64,000 bases of DNA from Venturia oleaginea (GCA_013176395.1 JABMLP010000011.1:1612001-1676000); one strand, 5' to 3'; counted from the first letter of the stretch, positions 32,706-44,848 are shown. Notes: a model not told the origin generated them from the letters alone. A program made the numbers and translations.

Positions 32706-33064
32706 GGGGATAGGAAATATCCGTACATGACTGTTCTCATGTGAAACGACAGCAGATTTTAGGCAGAGGACATGGCTTAGGAGCCGTAGAGGAGCTGTAC
32801 TGGCGGCAGTAGGATAGATGACCCGGGTAGTAAAGTAGGGGGCATAGTAAGAGTAGGTGTACGGCCAAGTCGAGTGACGTCAAGATAGCGAAGGGACCGG
32901 ACCGTTGATGGCCCCCTTACGCACCGTATGGATTCCGCTCAGGATAGATCCGAGAGGCTTTTTCATCCCAGAGAGTTGGGTTTGTGCGATTGTAGATAGA
33001 GATTGTGGGCACACGGCACAGCAGCCATTACATACCACGTAAAATCTGATTATCATTATTATGA
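32706..33064 (+). repeat. SINE-like dispersed repeat R1, copy b
   Basis: It begins GGGGATAGGAAATATCC immediately after the codons for DMHRLVHLT of the NLR gene and ends in a TTATCATTATTATG tail. It matches copy a (13729-14089) in inverted orientation over about 355 bp with scattered differences. It replaces the 3' part of the NLR gene. No clear target-site duplication is visible, so insertion with deletion or recombination between R1 copies are both possible. Confidence 0.7.
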
Positions 33065-33349
33065 TAAAATCCCGGTCCTTTCGAAAATCCCCCTCCCTCA
33101 TCACCAAAAATATCTTAAAACCTATCCATCGCCCAATCTATTACAAAACTCATAGAAAATCTCAAAACAATTAAAGAGATAGAGACACCTCTAGCTAGAC
33201 AGCCTTTCTCCTAGCCCTGGATATTCGCGCTTTGCAGCTATTGCTTCTAAAAACATCGACGATCAACGCCTTTATATAGAGCTCAAGTCTTCTCGGCCAG
33301 TAAAGGGAAAAGCGAGATATCGAAGTCGGTTCAAGGAGGAAAAAGAGTT

Positions 33350-35282
33350 GGTCAATTGCTCAAAATGCACATATATCTCGATATATTGCATTAACATAAC
33401 GTGTTCCACCACCCAGCTGGTCAACCCACCGAGCTGGTCAGTTTCTGCCAAGACGACCAACTCCCTCATTAACACGATATGTCTCAACAACAAAATGCGC
33501 AATTATCCAACAAAGAAAGCAGAATTCAGCTTGCCCTTTCTGCCTATAACACCCACCAATTCCGAAGCCTCCGGCGCGCTGCTGAAGCGTTTGATGTACC
33601 TCCTTCAACATTGACTAGCCGATACAACGGAATCACGTATCGCCTAGATACTCGCAACGCCCAAAACAAGCTCACTACGACTGAAGAGCAGACAATTTTC
33701 CAACACATCCTCGACCTCGATTCGCGAGGATTCGCGCCCCGGCTGTGTGAGGTGGCAGATATGGCGGATAAACTACTAGGTGTACGCGGTGGAGAGCCAG
33801 TAGGGAAAAACTGGGCTGAGAGGTTTATAACGCGCTCAGATGAGCTCAAGATGGCCTTCAATCGAGCTAAGGATAGGCAGAGGATACTACAGGAAGATCC
33901 AGAGATTATTGGCGCGTGGTTCAAGCTCGTTGCAGACACTAAGGCAAAGTACGGCATCCACGACGAGGATACGCACAACTTTGACGAGATTGGCTTCCAG
34001 ATGGGCGTTATTGGGTCAATGAAGGTCGTCACAGCTTCTGAAAGACGTACACGGTCTAATTTGATCCAGCCAGGCGATCGCGAGTGGGTTACAGTTATCC
34101 AGAGCATCTGCGCCGCTGGGTATGCGACCCCGCCATTCATTATCTACGAAGGACGCGTTCACATCTCTGCGTGGTATGAGGAGGCAGATATACCACGGAA
34201 TTGGAAGCTCTCGGTCTCTAAGAATGGCTGGACAAACAACGCGCTTGGTCTTGAGTGGTTGAAGCACTTTGACGCGTATACAAAGGCGCGTCAAGTGGGG
34301 GGTATAGGCTGCTCATCTTGGACGGTCATGAGAGCCATCTCAACCAGGATTTCAAGGACTACTGCCTCGAACATAAGATCATAACGCTCTGTATGCCACC
34401 TCATTCATCGCATATCCTCCAGCCGCTTGATGTGGTCTACTTCTCGTCGTTGAAGTGCAAGTACTCTCAACGAGTTCGAGACTTGGCACGCCGACGCGTC
34501 TACCATATCAACAAAGAAGGCTTCCTCCCAGCCTTCAAATACGCGTATTTCGACGTGTTTACAGAAGAGAACTGTCGAAAGGCTTTTGAGATGGTAGGGC
34601 TAGTCCCTATCAACGCGGAGGTGGTATTGGATCGCCTTGAAGTACGGCTACGTGCCCCACCAGCACCCCCACCGCAGGAGACGCCGTGGCAGTCGAAGAC
34701 TCCAAGCAATACTCTTGAATTTGGATCCCAATCCAAGCTCGTAAGCGAGTCCTTTACTCGGTCTCCAGTTACTGCGCAGGCAGGCTTTTCCCAGCTTGTC
34801 AAGGGCGCTGAATTGATGCTACACCAAAACGCTCTACTTGTTGCGCGCAACCGCGAGCTTGAAGAGCAATTGGCAGTAATGACAAAGCGAAAATCGCGCA
34901 AAAGGAAGTGGATCCAGCAAGGTGGTACTATAGAGTATGGGACTGTAGCAGCGCAGGTAGCTGCTAAGGCGTCTGTCGCGCCTCAGGGATCAAAGAAGGC
35001 TCGTGGTAGTGGTGGTCAAGAAATAGCCCGACCAACTCAACGGCGCTGTAGAAACTGCGGCGCAACTGGGCATAATGCGCGAACTTGTAAAAAAGATATC
35101 GAGATATCTTCTGAATCAGATAGCAGCACGACGGACTTAGAATCTATTGTTAATAGTGATTAAATTGAAGAGTCGTAACATGAGTTGGTCGTGCCAAGCC
35201 TTTTTAACCAGCTCGGTGGGTTGACCAGCTCGGTGGTGGAACACGTTATATCGAGATATATGTGTATTTTGAGCAATTGACC
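33350..35282 (+). mobile_element. pogo/Fot1-type Tc1-mariner transposon
   Basis: Inverted repeats flank one transposase gene. The outer arm is GGTCAATTGCTCAAAAT plus CACATATATCTCGATATA, found at 33350 and mirrored to 35282. The inner arm is ACGTGTTCCACCACC then AGCTGGTCAACCCACC, starting near 33399 and mirrored to 35245. The left side has an 11-12-base insertion between the arms. If the true terminus is ACGTGTTCC, both ends are preceded by TA, the usual target of this superfamily, and the outer arm would be a flanking inverted repeat. Confidence 0.75.
33479..35163 (+). pseudogene. pogo-type transposase with one frameshift
   Basis: The start MSQQQNAQLSN at 33479 leads into a helix-turn-helix (RSLRRAAEAFDVPPSTLTSR) and a CENP-B/Tc5-type second domain (VADMADKLLG, VGKNWAERFI). 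The DDE_1 core has NFDEIGFQMG (first Asp), ILDGHESHL (second Asp) and MPPHSSHILQPLDVVYF (third acidic residue). The C-terminus carries a CCHC zinc knuckle (CRNCGATGHNARTC) and an acidic tail. The frame breaks at a G6 run (34297-34302): one base more or two fewer restores continuity into RLLILDGHE. A homopolymer indel is a common sequencing error, so the transposase may be intact in the living genome. Confidence 0.85.
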
Positions 35283-35557
35283 GGAAAAAGAGTGATAATA
35301 TCCAATATCCTCGCCTTTGCTGCCCGGGGCGCAAAGAGTAATACTCCCGCTTCCTTAACAATAAAAATGATATTGGTCACGGACCACCAGCGTAATTCTC
35401 GGGTAATATAGACCCAGCGGACATTTGGGCCGTGGCATTCAGGTTGGACGTAACGGGCTACGGCGTAAACGGTCGTATTGGTTGGCTGGCTGGCGTATGC
35501 TTTTCCCACTGCTTTTCCAATATTACTCGTTGCGCTTATGACCATGGCTGTCTTCAT
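35283..35557 (-). pseudogene. Short-chain dehydrogenase N-terminal fragment
   Basis: From the ATG at 35557 the reading MKTAMVISATSNIGKAVGKA resembles the first strand and Gly-rich dinucleotide loop of SDR enzymes. It is followed by VYAVAR and a second strand region (VRWVYI). The next part (NIIFIVKEAGVLLFAPRA, ILDIITLF) fits fungal SDRs but appears shortened. It stops exactly where the pogo element's inverted repeat begins (35282). No continuation is recognised on the other side of the element. Likely a disrupted NAD(P)H oxidoreductase of unknown substrate. Confidence 0.5.
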
Positions 35558-38174
35558 GATTAGGTGAGGGAGGAGGGGTGGTTGATGATGTGTCTATGTG
35601 GATAGTTCTGTAGTGATTGAATAGTGTGTGATGGGAGGTTAATCGTGGTCATATTGCTACTTGTATACGCGGCATAATTGTTATTCGAACGATACCATTG
35701 GTGAATCGATTACTGCGAATTCTGACAGCCTGATATTGGATTGTCTGGTCATGGCAAGAGAGAGGTAGTGAGGTAGTGAGAGCGAGGGGGTCGCCGAAGC
35801 AGGCCGCTAGCTGAAAGGGGATGCTTAATTTGTGGCCCCCGAACAATCAGCGACTCGGAGATGTAGCGTTCTCCACCGTACCAGACCACGACCACGACCA
35901 ACCCTCTACCAACCCTCTCCCAACCTCATCCATTCGCATCCTGAATGGCAGAGCAGTACCCAACGCGTACATGCAGCGCGAAAGCTTCTCGAAACTCTTA
36001 CACATGAAGGAGATGTTCAACGCTGAGGATTGTGTGCAAAATCGCCTGCACGACCGCGACTCTCAGAAACACATGGACAATTTAATGCAACGCAATGGGC
36101 ACTCGACATACCTAGCCCCTTTGCCATATTCAGTTCTCTAGAAGGCAGGAGCGATGCATCGGTTAGCTGAGGAAGGAGCGACACAACGGCTAGCTGGGGA
36201 AAGAGCGACGCATCTGTTGACTGAGGAAGGGGCGATGGACCGCGAGACATATCCATCACCACCCACCAGTGTCGCGATGCGTTGCGATTTACCAGGGAAA
36301 AATCCATATCCATGGCTAACCTGAATCCTAGACTTCTCGAACATCCGCACACTACCGAGTCCGCCGGCAAAACATCCGATCCTTCCCCTCACTCAGTTTC
36401 GTGCTGCGTTACCTCCATTCGCACTGGGCCTCTGCATTTCGAACTCGAAGCTGTTGATTGGATGTAACAACCTTGGATCACCGTGGCAAGGACAACAATT
36501 CTCACACCAGGAACGATTGGCCCACAGTTCAGAACGAGGAAGCAGTTTCGCAACAACTACATGCCACCCATGGCCGTGGACATCCCTTTTCACGCCTTCA
36601 ACATTTTCTTATCTTCAAACAAGCTTGTGGATAAGTATCTCACCTGCATATACCGTGGACAGCAAAAGGCCACCAAAAGTGGTTTCCCTTATTCAGAATA
36701 CTCCTTATGTATCTCTTTTGAAAACAAGGTCCCGAGGTAAGAGAGATGTCTTTGATGATTTATATTGAGGTTCAAGGCCGGTCCCTGAGAACCTCTTTGG
36801 ACTCGTTTGGAACACTGCGTGACATGTCGATCTGGCTTTCATGCGAACTCCACGCGCTCTCTCGGGTGAAGGAATCTGGCGATCGGCGTTGTGAAGGATG
36901 TTCGAGCCTAAAGCTTCGGGCACATCCACCTTACAGGAGATTGAAGAGGCCAGCATTGGGGTTCCAACAGGTCTTGCAGGATGTACCTTTATGATACGAA
37001 GGCATGCCTAGGCGATTGTGAGAATGTAAAGTATCGCTAGCCTCTAGGAGCCAGGACCGCGTCTTCTGTGATGACTAAGCAAGAGGCTGCTCAAGGCATA
37101 ACGCATTGTCGAAACGACCAGCTCCGTGTATAGATGTCTTGCCGCATTTCTGCCATTCCTATTCTGGGCCACTTACTCAAATGAAGTATAGTCAACTCTT
37201 GATTGCCGATGCAGGGCGTTCATGACTTGGTTCCGGCGACAGAGAGCAGGATCGTGTAACCTTCTGCCAATATTCTCGTCGTCTCATCGTCGTTGTTATT
37301 GTGGTGGTATGTTAGGAAAGCACCGTCACGACCGCTTTGAGGTGCGTCAGTTTCGCTGGCGTGGAAGGCGAACGGTGCGATGGTATTTGTGGAAGGCTCT
37401 CTCTACCGTTGTCTTGAGCCGGGCTTCTGAACACCGGATCACGGAGGCGTGTAGGCGAAAGCTTAATGAAGGCGAGTGTGACATCCCGGCAGGGCTACAA
37501 CGTTTGCAGGAGACTGTTCGGATCTCGAGCTCTGTATATGCTGTGGTAGTTGGCCGGGTTTGTGAAAGCGAGGCGGCTGATGTGTTAGGTGAAGGGTATG
37601 GTTCTTTGCGTGGCATCGAGGGGATCGCAGGCATGTGAGCCTGTGGTATCGGGGACGGAGTAGAGGAACTATCCTAATTGTAAGTGTAGCAAACTCCAGT
37701 ATCAAGCGATGTGAAGCTTAACTGGCCCGCAGGAGACAAAGGGTGCCCAAACTTGTTGACAAACTCATTGCCGTTCTGGTTGCGGAAGCTTCGTACAGCT
37801 GGTGTCGTCGCATGTAGCGTGCGATGGTGATGTGGTTGATCTGAATAGATTTCGCGGGATGATATTATGCACATCAATTGAATAGATGCAGGTGAGCTCC
37901 CTGGCGTTACGTACATGAAACCTCCCAGAACATTGAGCAAACCCCAAGTTGACCCGGACAACAGGCAGGAGAGAGGAGCCTCATACTTCCCTGTGACTGA
38001 TTTGCAGCTTACTCAAAACCTGACTGGGACTCTTCCGAAGAGCCTTCAGACTGTCGATGTCCTTAGCCTTCCACTGGAACCCAGACGTCCGTGCTCAATA
38101 TGTCACCTTTTCCGCCCACAACATTCAAACTCCTCCCCGCCTGCCAAACATCACACACACCCGTCACACCCATC
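35558..38174. other. Gene-poor stretch with possible gene remnants
   Basis: The plus frame 36282-36740 reads protein-like on both sides of a TAA (LHFELEAVDWM before; RKQFRNNYMPPMAVDIPFHA and LVDKYLTCIYRGQQK after). This suggests a decayed gene of unknown type. ORFs at 37222-37638 (plus) and 37674-37961 (minus) have no motifs. The last 100 bases before 38175 are CA-rich leader of the helicase. Confidence 0.35.
36146..36240. repeat. 27-bp tandem repeat, about 3.5 copies
   Basis: The unit GAGCGATGCATCGGTTAGC plus TGAGGAAG (27 bp) repeats three times with changes, followed by a partial fourth. Being a multiple of three, it would encode a 9-residue repeat on either strand (minus: SANRCIAPS-like). 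No gene is firmly established around it. Confidence 0.6.
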
Positions 38175-41100
38175 ATGGCGGGCTCTTCAAACCCGCTGTA
38201 CAAATCCAGATGGGCTCCGTTGGTACCAGAACCAGCTCCAGGGGTCCTCCCGTTGGTTCTTGCTGCTGCACCACCACCTACACCCGCAAACTCTCCACAA
38301 CCCAAGCAGTCCGTACCCAAGATGCGACGCGGTCCAAGTAAGAAAAATGATCCCGAAGACCTCATGACTTGGGATTCTGACATCTCCGAATCCTACCGCG
38401 CTTCTTCGCCAGAGAAAGTGGAAGACTTCTCGCGCGTCGAAGTGCAGTGGGACCAAGACCCAATCCTGTGGGACGAATCCACCTCTGATGAAGATGGAGA
38501 GCTTTCTGAAGACGAAGTGACCGAGGACACTACCTCTGAGGTCTTCAATCCGGCTGATGGACTCTCTCCTGCTCAGGAGGTTCCAGACGTCGTTCCAAAG
38601 GACCCATACGCCTTCGTCACTCCTAAGTTTCCCTCCTGTGCGGCCAACAACATGATCCTAAACAAGTGGAAAGCGAACCCAGTAGTCACCAAGCCAACTG
38701 GAGGCCTAGAGAACTCCCGATGGACCATTCCAGTAGCGGAGGCATCCGTCCCAAAGCCCAATACTGCCATCCCACACCAGCCAAGGGTACATGGCCTGGC
38801 CAACCAGCACCCACTTCCCCAGCCTGAACTTCACACATTCAGACCTGCACCTCCATTCGTACCTCCACAGCACCAATCTGACAGACTGAGCAATCAGCCG
38901 ATGCTGTTCCCGCGAATTCGCAACGCCGGTGGTTTTGGAAGCGGTGGTCCACTCCCTCCAACCCAAGCTGCCGCCGAGGTAGCCGCCCAGAACAAGCCAC
39001 CTTCGCTGTTGCTCAAGGCCCCTACCGACTACAATAACGCTTCTTACCTTCAACTGCACGCACCCAAGAAGGCCCCCAAGAGGGTACCTGTCGCTGGTCA
39101 GCCCTCTTTGGCTCCAACGTACTTGGACTACCCAATCGCGCCTGCAGGTAGGTTTATCAATTGCATCCCCCTCTTGCACCTCTATTCTCACACCTGGTAC
39201 TCACCTCAAGTTCGATATCGATAAACTTCTAGCCATCTGCTTTCTTCAGATGGCCAGAAATTTATCGCTATCGATCTCATGTCCAGGGTTTCCAAAAAGA
39301 ATCGCATAGTTGACTAACTTGCCTGCCTCCAGTCTCGTCTCTCATTGGCGACGCCGTAAAACACTGTAGTCACTTGGCCCAGCCTCGCAATGCACAGATT
39401 GAGTGCGACGATGATGATTCGCCAGCGCATGACTTTCACAAGTCAGAGACTCTCACCAACGAAGAAAAGGTGAAGCGAAACCAGGAGCTGAAAGCTCATG
39501 CGAAGGCACTGAAGCGGAACTTGACCAATACTCGTTCTGGCATTGAGACCAGCAAGTCCAAGGCCGAGATGAATGTCAACAAGCAACGTGCTCGCATTCT
39601 CCAGCTCATCAAAGCCAATGCAGCGGTCGTTATCGCAGCAGCTACCGGCAGTGGAAAGACAACACAACTTCCGCAAATCATTCTGGAGCATGCTATCGAC
39701 TCAGGCGCCGGCGCTGACTGCAACATTTGGGTCACTCAGCCACGACGTGTCGCAGCCACTTCTGTTGCTCGACGAGTCATCAAGGAACGTTTCGATGGCG
39801 GTGTCATCTCCGTCGGTTTTCATGTCAAGTTCGATGTACAGCTTCCGAAGCCGGGAGGATGCATCACATACTGCACCACTGGCATCTTGCTCAACCGTAT
39901 TCAGCGGCGCCCAAACGAGGTGTTTGAAAATGTCAGCCACATCATCGTCGATGAGGCCCATGAGCGTGACATGATCATCGATCGACTTTTGGCAATGTTG
40001 AAGTTCCATTTGTTCGCGAGAAAGAAGGCAGGCCTCAAGTTTCCAAAGATCATCATCTCTTCTGCCACTCTGGACATCGATCTGTTCACCGCATACTTTG
40101 CGCAGCCAATGATAAAGAATGGCATGCGCGAACTCGTACCATGTCCGTACCTCGATATCCCAGGTCGGATGTTTCCTGTGACACACACGTACCTCGCCGA
40201 CATCCTCGTCGAGCTGGACAAGTATCCGGCATCCCAACGATACTTTATGGATCAAGATAGAAACACGCAGGACTATCTCCTGGCCAACAAGGAGGTGCGA
40301 GACTCGCGAGGCCAACTTCAGCCTCTTCAGCCACAGACTGATGCAGAAGAGGCTATGGTCCCAACTGCTCTCATTGCACTGACCATAGCACACATCGTTC
40401 GGAAGACCACCGAGGGAGCAATCCTCGTCTTCTTACCGGGTCTCGATCACATCAATCGAGTGAGGGCCTCACTGGAAGTTAACAGCCCTATGCTTGGCGT
40501 CGACTTCAACGATACCAACCGTTTTCGCACTTTGATTCTTCACTCGGACATGAAGGAGTCCAACGACGAGGCGTTCCAAACAATTCCAAAAGGTATGCGC
40601 AAGATTGTCCTAGCAACCAATATCGCGGAGACATCGATCACGATTCCTGATGCCGTGTATGGTGAGTAGACCTTCTGTGCTTCTACTGTTGACAAGTTTG
40701 TGCTAACCCCAGCAGTTGTCGATTCAGGAAAGCACAAGGAAATGGTGTACGACCCCGCGCGCGGTCTGTCCCAATTGCGGTGTGGGTGGGTCAGTCAGTC
40801 CAGCTGCAAGCAGCGAGCCGGTCGTGTAAGTAGTCAGACTTTTTCCGTTTTGCGCATATGCTAATACATCTTTTCCAGAGTGGTCGCGTTCGAAATGGCT
40901 ATTACTACGCCATGCACACCAAGCAACGCTATGATGCCATGCGACCGACCACCCAGCCAGAGATCCTACGATCTGAGCTGCATGAAGTCTGTCTTCAGCT
41001 TGCACACCAGCCGTTCAACTCGTCTACTAGAGACTTTCTTGACAGCTTAATCGAGCCTCCAGACCAGAAAGCTGTCGATGCCGCCTTTGTAGCCTTGAAG

Positions 41101-42219
41101 GATATTGATGCGCTCACCGATGACGAGCAGATCACATCTCTCGGTCGCGTTCTTGCCTCGCTTCCAGTCCATCCAGCTCGCGCAAAAATGATCATTCTGG
41201 GCATCGTCTTCCGCTGCTTGGATCCTATGTTGATACTTGCCGCTGCCAGTAGCATGAAGGAAATGTTTCTTCGGCCTCTCGAGAGACGACATGAATCGAA
41301 AGCCGCTCGAATTGCCTTCAGTGGCGATTCAAACAGCGACCATCTCGCGCTCATCAACGTTTTCGACCGGGCCCGTTCTCTCGCAGAGCGCACTAGTCAA
41401 TATCAGTGTAGGAAGTTCCTCAACGACAATTTTGTTCACTTCAACCAGTGGCGAGAGGTTTGCCGCACAGCCGAACTTATGGAGCAGATCCTCATCGATC
41501 GACATCTCATTCCATGGTTTGAACCAGGAGGTAGCTACTGGAAGTATGGATCTCCTGAGCTTAACACGAACTCGGAGAATCAGCATCTAGTGAAAGCCCT
41601 CATCATCGCCGGCTTTCACCCAAATGTCGCGACTACTCATGGTTCCCCCAAGATGTGCAGCCTTCACGCCGACCGGATCCTCATGGGTAGTGGTTCTGTC
41701 AACCAGGACATGATGAAGCTGGCCCAGCGTGGACAGCTCTACACGTTCACCGAGATAGCCAAGTCTGCCAATGGCGGTGCCTGGACCATGCGAGACAACT
41801 CTGCCATCTCACCGCTTGGTGTGATCCTTTTCGCACGCACCCTCAAGCGTATTGGAGCTCAGCGCCTTCTTGTTGATGGCTGGTTGCAGTTCACGTTGCC
41901 TTTTGAGAATGATGCGACTGTTCTGATTCACTTAAAGAACATCGTCGACAATGTTCTTGCAGATGCGTACACTCGGCTCGGTGGTGTCCGAAAGCAAATT
42001 GCTGACGAACCTTTGCGCGAGAAGCTCTCGCATGTCATTGGTACTGCTCTGCTCCAGGACACCAAGGCTTACGAGAAGTGGCTTGCAGATCAGCCAAAGA
42101 CGAAGAAGAAGAGAAATCGGAAGAACCGCGACGGTGCTAGTCCTGTGAAGTTTGTCAAGACGGTCATGAGTGGCTACAATTTGCGCAGTAGCTTCGTCAA
42201 AAACGGTCGACGTGATTGA
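38175..42219 (+). CDS. DEAH-box RNA helicase, DHX36/Prp22-like superfamily 2
   Basis: Four exons (38175-39147, 39333-40661, 40716-40825, 40879-42219) with introns of 185, 54 and 53 nt, all GT-AG, join without stops to give 1250 residues. The first 400 residues are a disordered, Pro/Ser-rich and acidic extension. The helicase core follows: Walker A TGSGKTTQLP (near 430), QPRR (motif Ia), DEAHERD (motif II, near 531), SSATLD (motif III, near 568), VFLPGLDHI (motif IV region), TNIAETSITI (motif V) and QRAGRSGRV (motif VI). The HA2 winged-helix/ratchet region (LTDDEQITSLGRVLASLPV) and an OB-fold-like C-terminus follow, with a Lys/Arg-rich tail. DEAH proteins translocate 3'-5' on RNA using ATP, in splicing, ribosome assembly or G-quadruplex unwinding. 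The DHX36/DHX29-like layout is nearest, but the specific role is not decided by sequence. Intact. Confidence 0.95.
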
Positions 42220-43342
42220 AAGGGTGAAAAGATCAGGAGAGCACGGTACTTGCACACATGCTCTCTGCACACATGAGCCGCGTTAGGATATGGACTGCTA
42301 AGGCGTCTTGGCATTTGTTAGGCATTCTTTTGGGGGGATGGAAGCTTCTTGAAAGGGTGGTAAGGCTTTTACTTTTAGTCTACTAAATTATTTATATAGT
42401 CCAGAGTTCGAAAGGAATTTCGACGGCGCTTTACTCAATGTCGATCTTTGTGCAAATTTTACTTACTCTACCTATGTATTTGTCGACTGACTGTCCTTGG
42501 GTTTCTGCCATTCCTCTAGAGTACCGATTTGCTGACATGAACTCATGTGCTGAACCTCGTGTTACCAACCGCGTGGCAAGTTATTTATACCTCTTTACAG
42601 AATGGTATGATCTTTACTCCTCGGTCTAAATTACCGACAGTTCATAGCCCATGGGTGTTTGGCGTCGTTCACTTCGTTTTGTCTTGTCTTGACATGGTAA
42701 GTTATTGTTGTATGTTCTTGTCCTCGCATTATTTGCAAAGGATGGTGGAGTTATTATGTGTAACGCGATTAATTGGGTGTGGTGAAGATTGTTACTATCG
42801 ACGGATGTTGTACTGATGATAATGATGATGTTGACGATGCTTATCTTCTATTCTAGTCTGAATATATATATTATTGTTATTATTATTTTTTTATTTTTTC
42901 AGATAAGGGTAGGTCTTGGAGGGAGGGAGGTCACGTTTCACGACTCTTCGTCTTTTGTTCGAGTCAATAGTTTGGACGCGTGAGACTCGCCTTGACGTAC
43001 GTAATGCAGGGACATCTTTGGTGATTTTCCTCTGGGTGGTTTTGGGGGGGGGGGCTTTTATATCTAGAACGATGGGGAAGATTGGTAGGGGAGGAGTTGT
43101 AGCTTGTTGGCCATCAAGCGCTAATAGGCGAATAGCTTAGGGGCTGGAGATTGTAGGAGGGGGGTGTAATAGAGGATCTTTGGAAAATGGTCTGTTCTAT
43201 ATATAGAGGGCTAGATTGTGAGCGAAACTTCGATGGTAGATTGGGAGGTTTTGCAACTGTTATTCTTTTCATGGTGGTTAAGACTTGGACTACTTATTCC
43301 TTAAAATTGGAGGTTGGTGATTTGATAGTTGTAGATATTATT
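42220..43342. other. 3' flank of the helicase and gene-free DNA
   Basis: This stretch is T-rich, with an AT-only tract near 42858-42900 and a G10 run near 43046. Short ORFs only. The repeated CAATC/ATTG words increase toward the retroelement insertion at 43348. Confidence 0.4.
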
Positions 43343-43347
43343 GTTAT

Positions 43348-44843
43348 TGTTACGCTGAACGAGCAAAACAGAGTTATTCGGAAGTAGATTCAACACGAAC
43401 TTAACGATAGGAGCCAATGTGCAGAACGAGTGTCACCCTGTGACTTGACTGTATTGACTGAGGAGGTTATCGTACACCGTATTGATTGATTGATTGATTT
43501 TATCCTACTCGGTTGCAGCCGCTTAATCACGCAGCTATGTCCGGTTAGGAGGACTTCATCAGACAGCCGACACGTGATAGATTATATAATCCACCGCGCC
43601 CCACTTCGCCCCGTTCACTGAAACAAGACCAGCTGTCCCCTCCGTCCTCCCTCTTTTCCCTTAACCAGTATCTCCAAATGCCCGCTGGCTCTTGTAGATA
43701 CTGGTCACTCTGCTAGTATATCTGTGCTATGTAGACTCAAGAGGCAATGCCTCGTGTTTCGCTATCCTTCTACCTACAGTCCCCCTCTAGTGCTCAGCTT
43801 TGTCTATCTGTTTCGCCTTATCCCTCAAGGCCAATGGGTTCCCTAAGTATGATTCTGCTTGTGAAAGTTGCCTTGCACCAGATTCCCATGCGGCAGTGTA
43901 TTTGGTTGTGTGATGCTGGAGACAATAGTAACCATCGTAGTCGTGATTTCGCTGCTTGGGTGTGATACTCCGGGTATGCCCGTAGACGAGGATGTCTGGT
44001 AGCTGCCGTATTGTATGGCGCCGATCGTGCTATAGACCTGCCGTCTTATAGTCGGAGCCTACCTGCTGCTAGTCGCTCTCCCTGCTTGCTATATCGCGCT
44101 CCTACTCTTGCCAATGCCATAACTGGGACGCAACAGTCTGGGGAGAGGCTCAAGGCTACGTCTGCTAGCTTACAGGGAGGGGATTTGCCGCCAATAGGCT
44201 CCTTCTATGCGTCCTTACTACTTACTGTGTTGCGCACCTACTCTTGCCAATGCCATAACTGGGAGGCAACAGTTTGGGGAGAGGCTCAAGGCTCTGGGCA
44301 ACAGCTTGTAGCAGGACGGTTTGCCAAGACGTTGGGAGAGGTTGTCTAGTCGTTGCAGTAGTGTGTGGTGCCGATTGTTGCACACCGGGCGTCTGGTGTT
44401 TGAGTTGTGTTGAAGGTATTGCCGTTCTAGCAGTGACTCGTCGACTCGGAGCGTTGCAGTGTCATCTGGGGTGATGGACTAGCCGGGAGATAGTGACTAG
44501 ATGGTTGCTGTTGTCTTTGGTGGACGCATCGTTCGTGTAGCTTGCTCATGTATTCGTCTGCTTGCTCTGCCGTGGCCGCGACGGCGACTCTAGAGGTATC
44601 TCATCGACGCTGAGGGACGCGCGATGGCCTCTAGAGGCCGGAGCGGCCACTGGCAGAGGTGTTTTGATGATCTTTAGATGATACTTCTGTAAATTCCAAA
44701 AATTGAGTTCTCGCTGTGTGTGCTGTTCCCCTATCGTACACCGTAGCATCTGCATGCATATATATGCATGTCAATGCATTCCTTGGCATCTATCACGTGC
44801 ACTACGCCTGAGGTATCAAGGACTGGCATGCCACTGTTCAACA
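43348..44843 (-). mobile_element. Solo LTR (family L2) split by a nested retroelement
   Basis: The two halves, 43348-43480 and 44745-44843, together make a 232-bp L2 LTR in reverse orientation (ends TGTTACGCTGAACG and CACTGTTCAACA). The outer borders carry a perfect 5-bp duplication GTTAT (43343-43347 and 44844-44848), so this is a genuine insertion. Between the halves lies a later 1,251-bp insertion, 43481-44731. The order of events is thus readable: LTR element inserted, recombined to a solo LTR, then hit by a second element. Confidence 0.92.
43481..44731 (-). mobile_element. Non-LTR retroelement-like insertion with 13-bp target duplication
   Basis: The 1,251-bp insert is flanked by a 13-bp direct repeat TATCGTACACCGT (43468-43480 and 44732-44744). 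On the minus strand it ends in (CAAT)n, visible as ATTGATTGATTGATTG at 43481. A long, variable target duplication plus a simple-repeat 3' tail are the marks of target-primed reverse transcription. No reverse transcriptase or endonuclease reading is present, so it is a 5'-truncated LINE or a long non-autonomous element. It has an internal duplication of about 56 bp (near 44101 and 44237, CCTACTCTTGCCAATGCCAT in both). Confidence 0.8.
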
Positions 44844-44848
44844 GTTAT

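Noticed and set aside
37222..37638. 138-codon ORF between the pogo element and helicase
   Set aside because: No motif, and an overlapping minus-strand ORF is equally plausible; kept only as part of the gene-poor region.
38063..38383. Minus-strand ORF with protein-like GRSLNVVGGKGDILSTDVW
   Set aside because: It overlaps the helicase start and leader; no family and no good start or splice structure.
39701..40393. 230-codon minus-strand ORF inside the helicase
   Set aside because: Antisense to invariant helicase motifs, a known source of long spurious ORFs.
42830..42900. Possible centromeric or origin-like AT tract
   Set aside because: Only about 40 bases and no supporting context.
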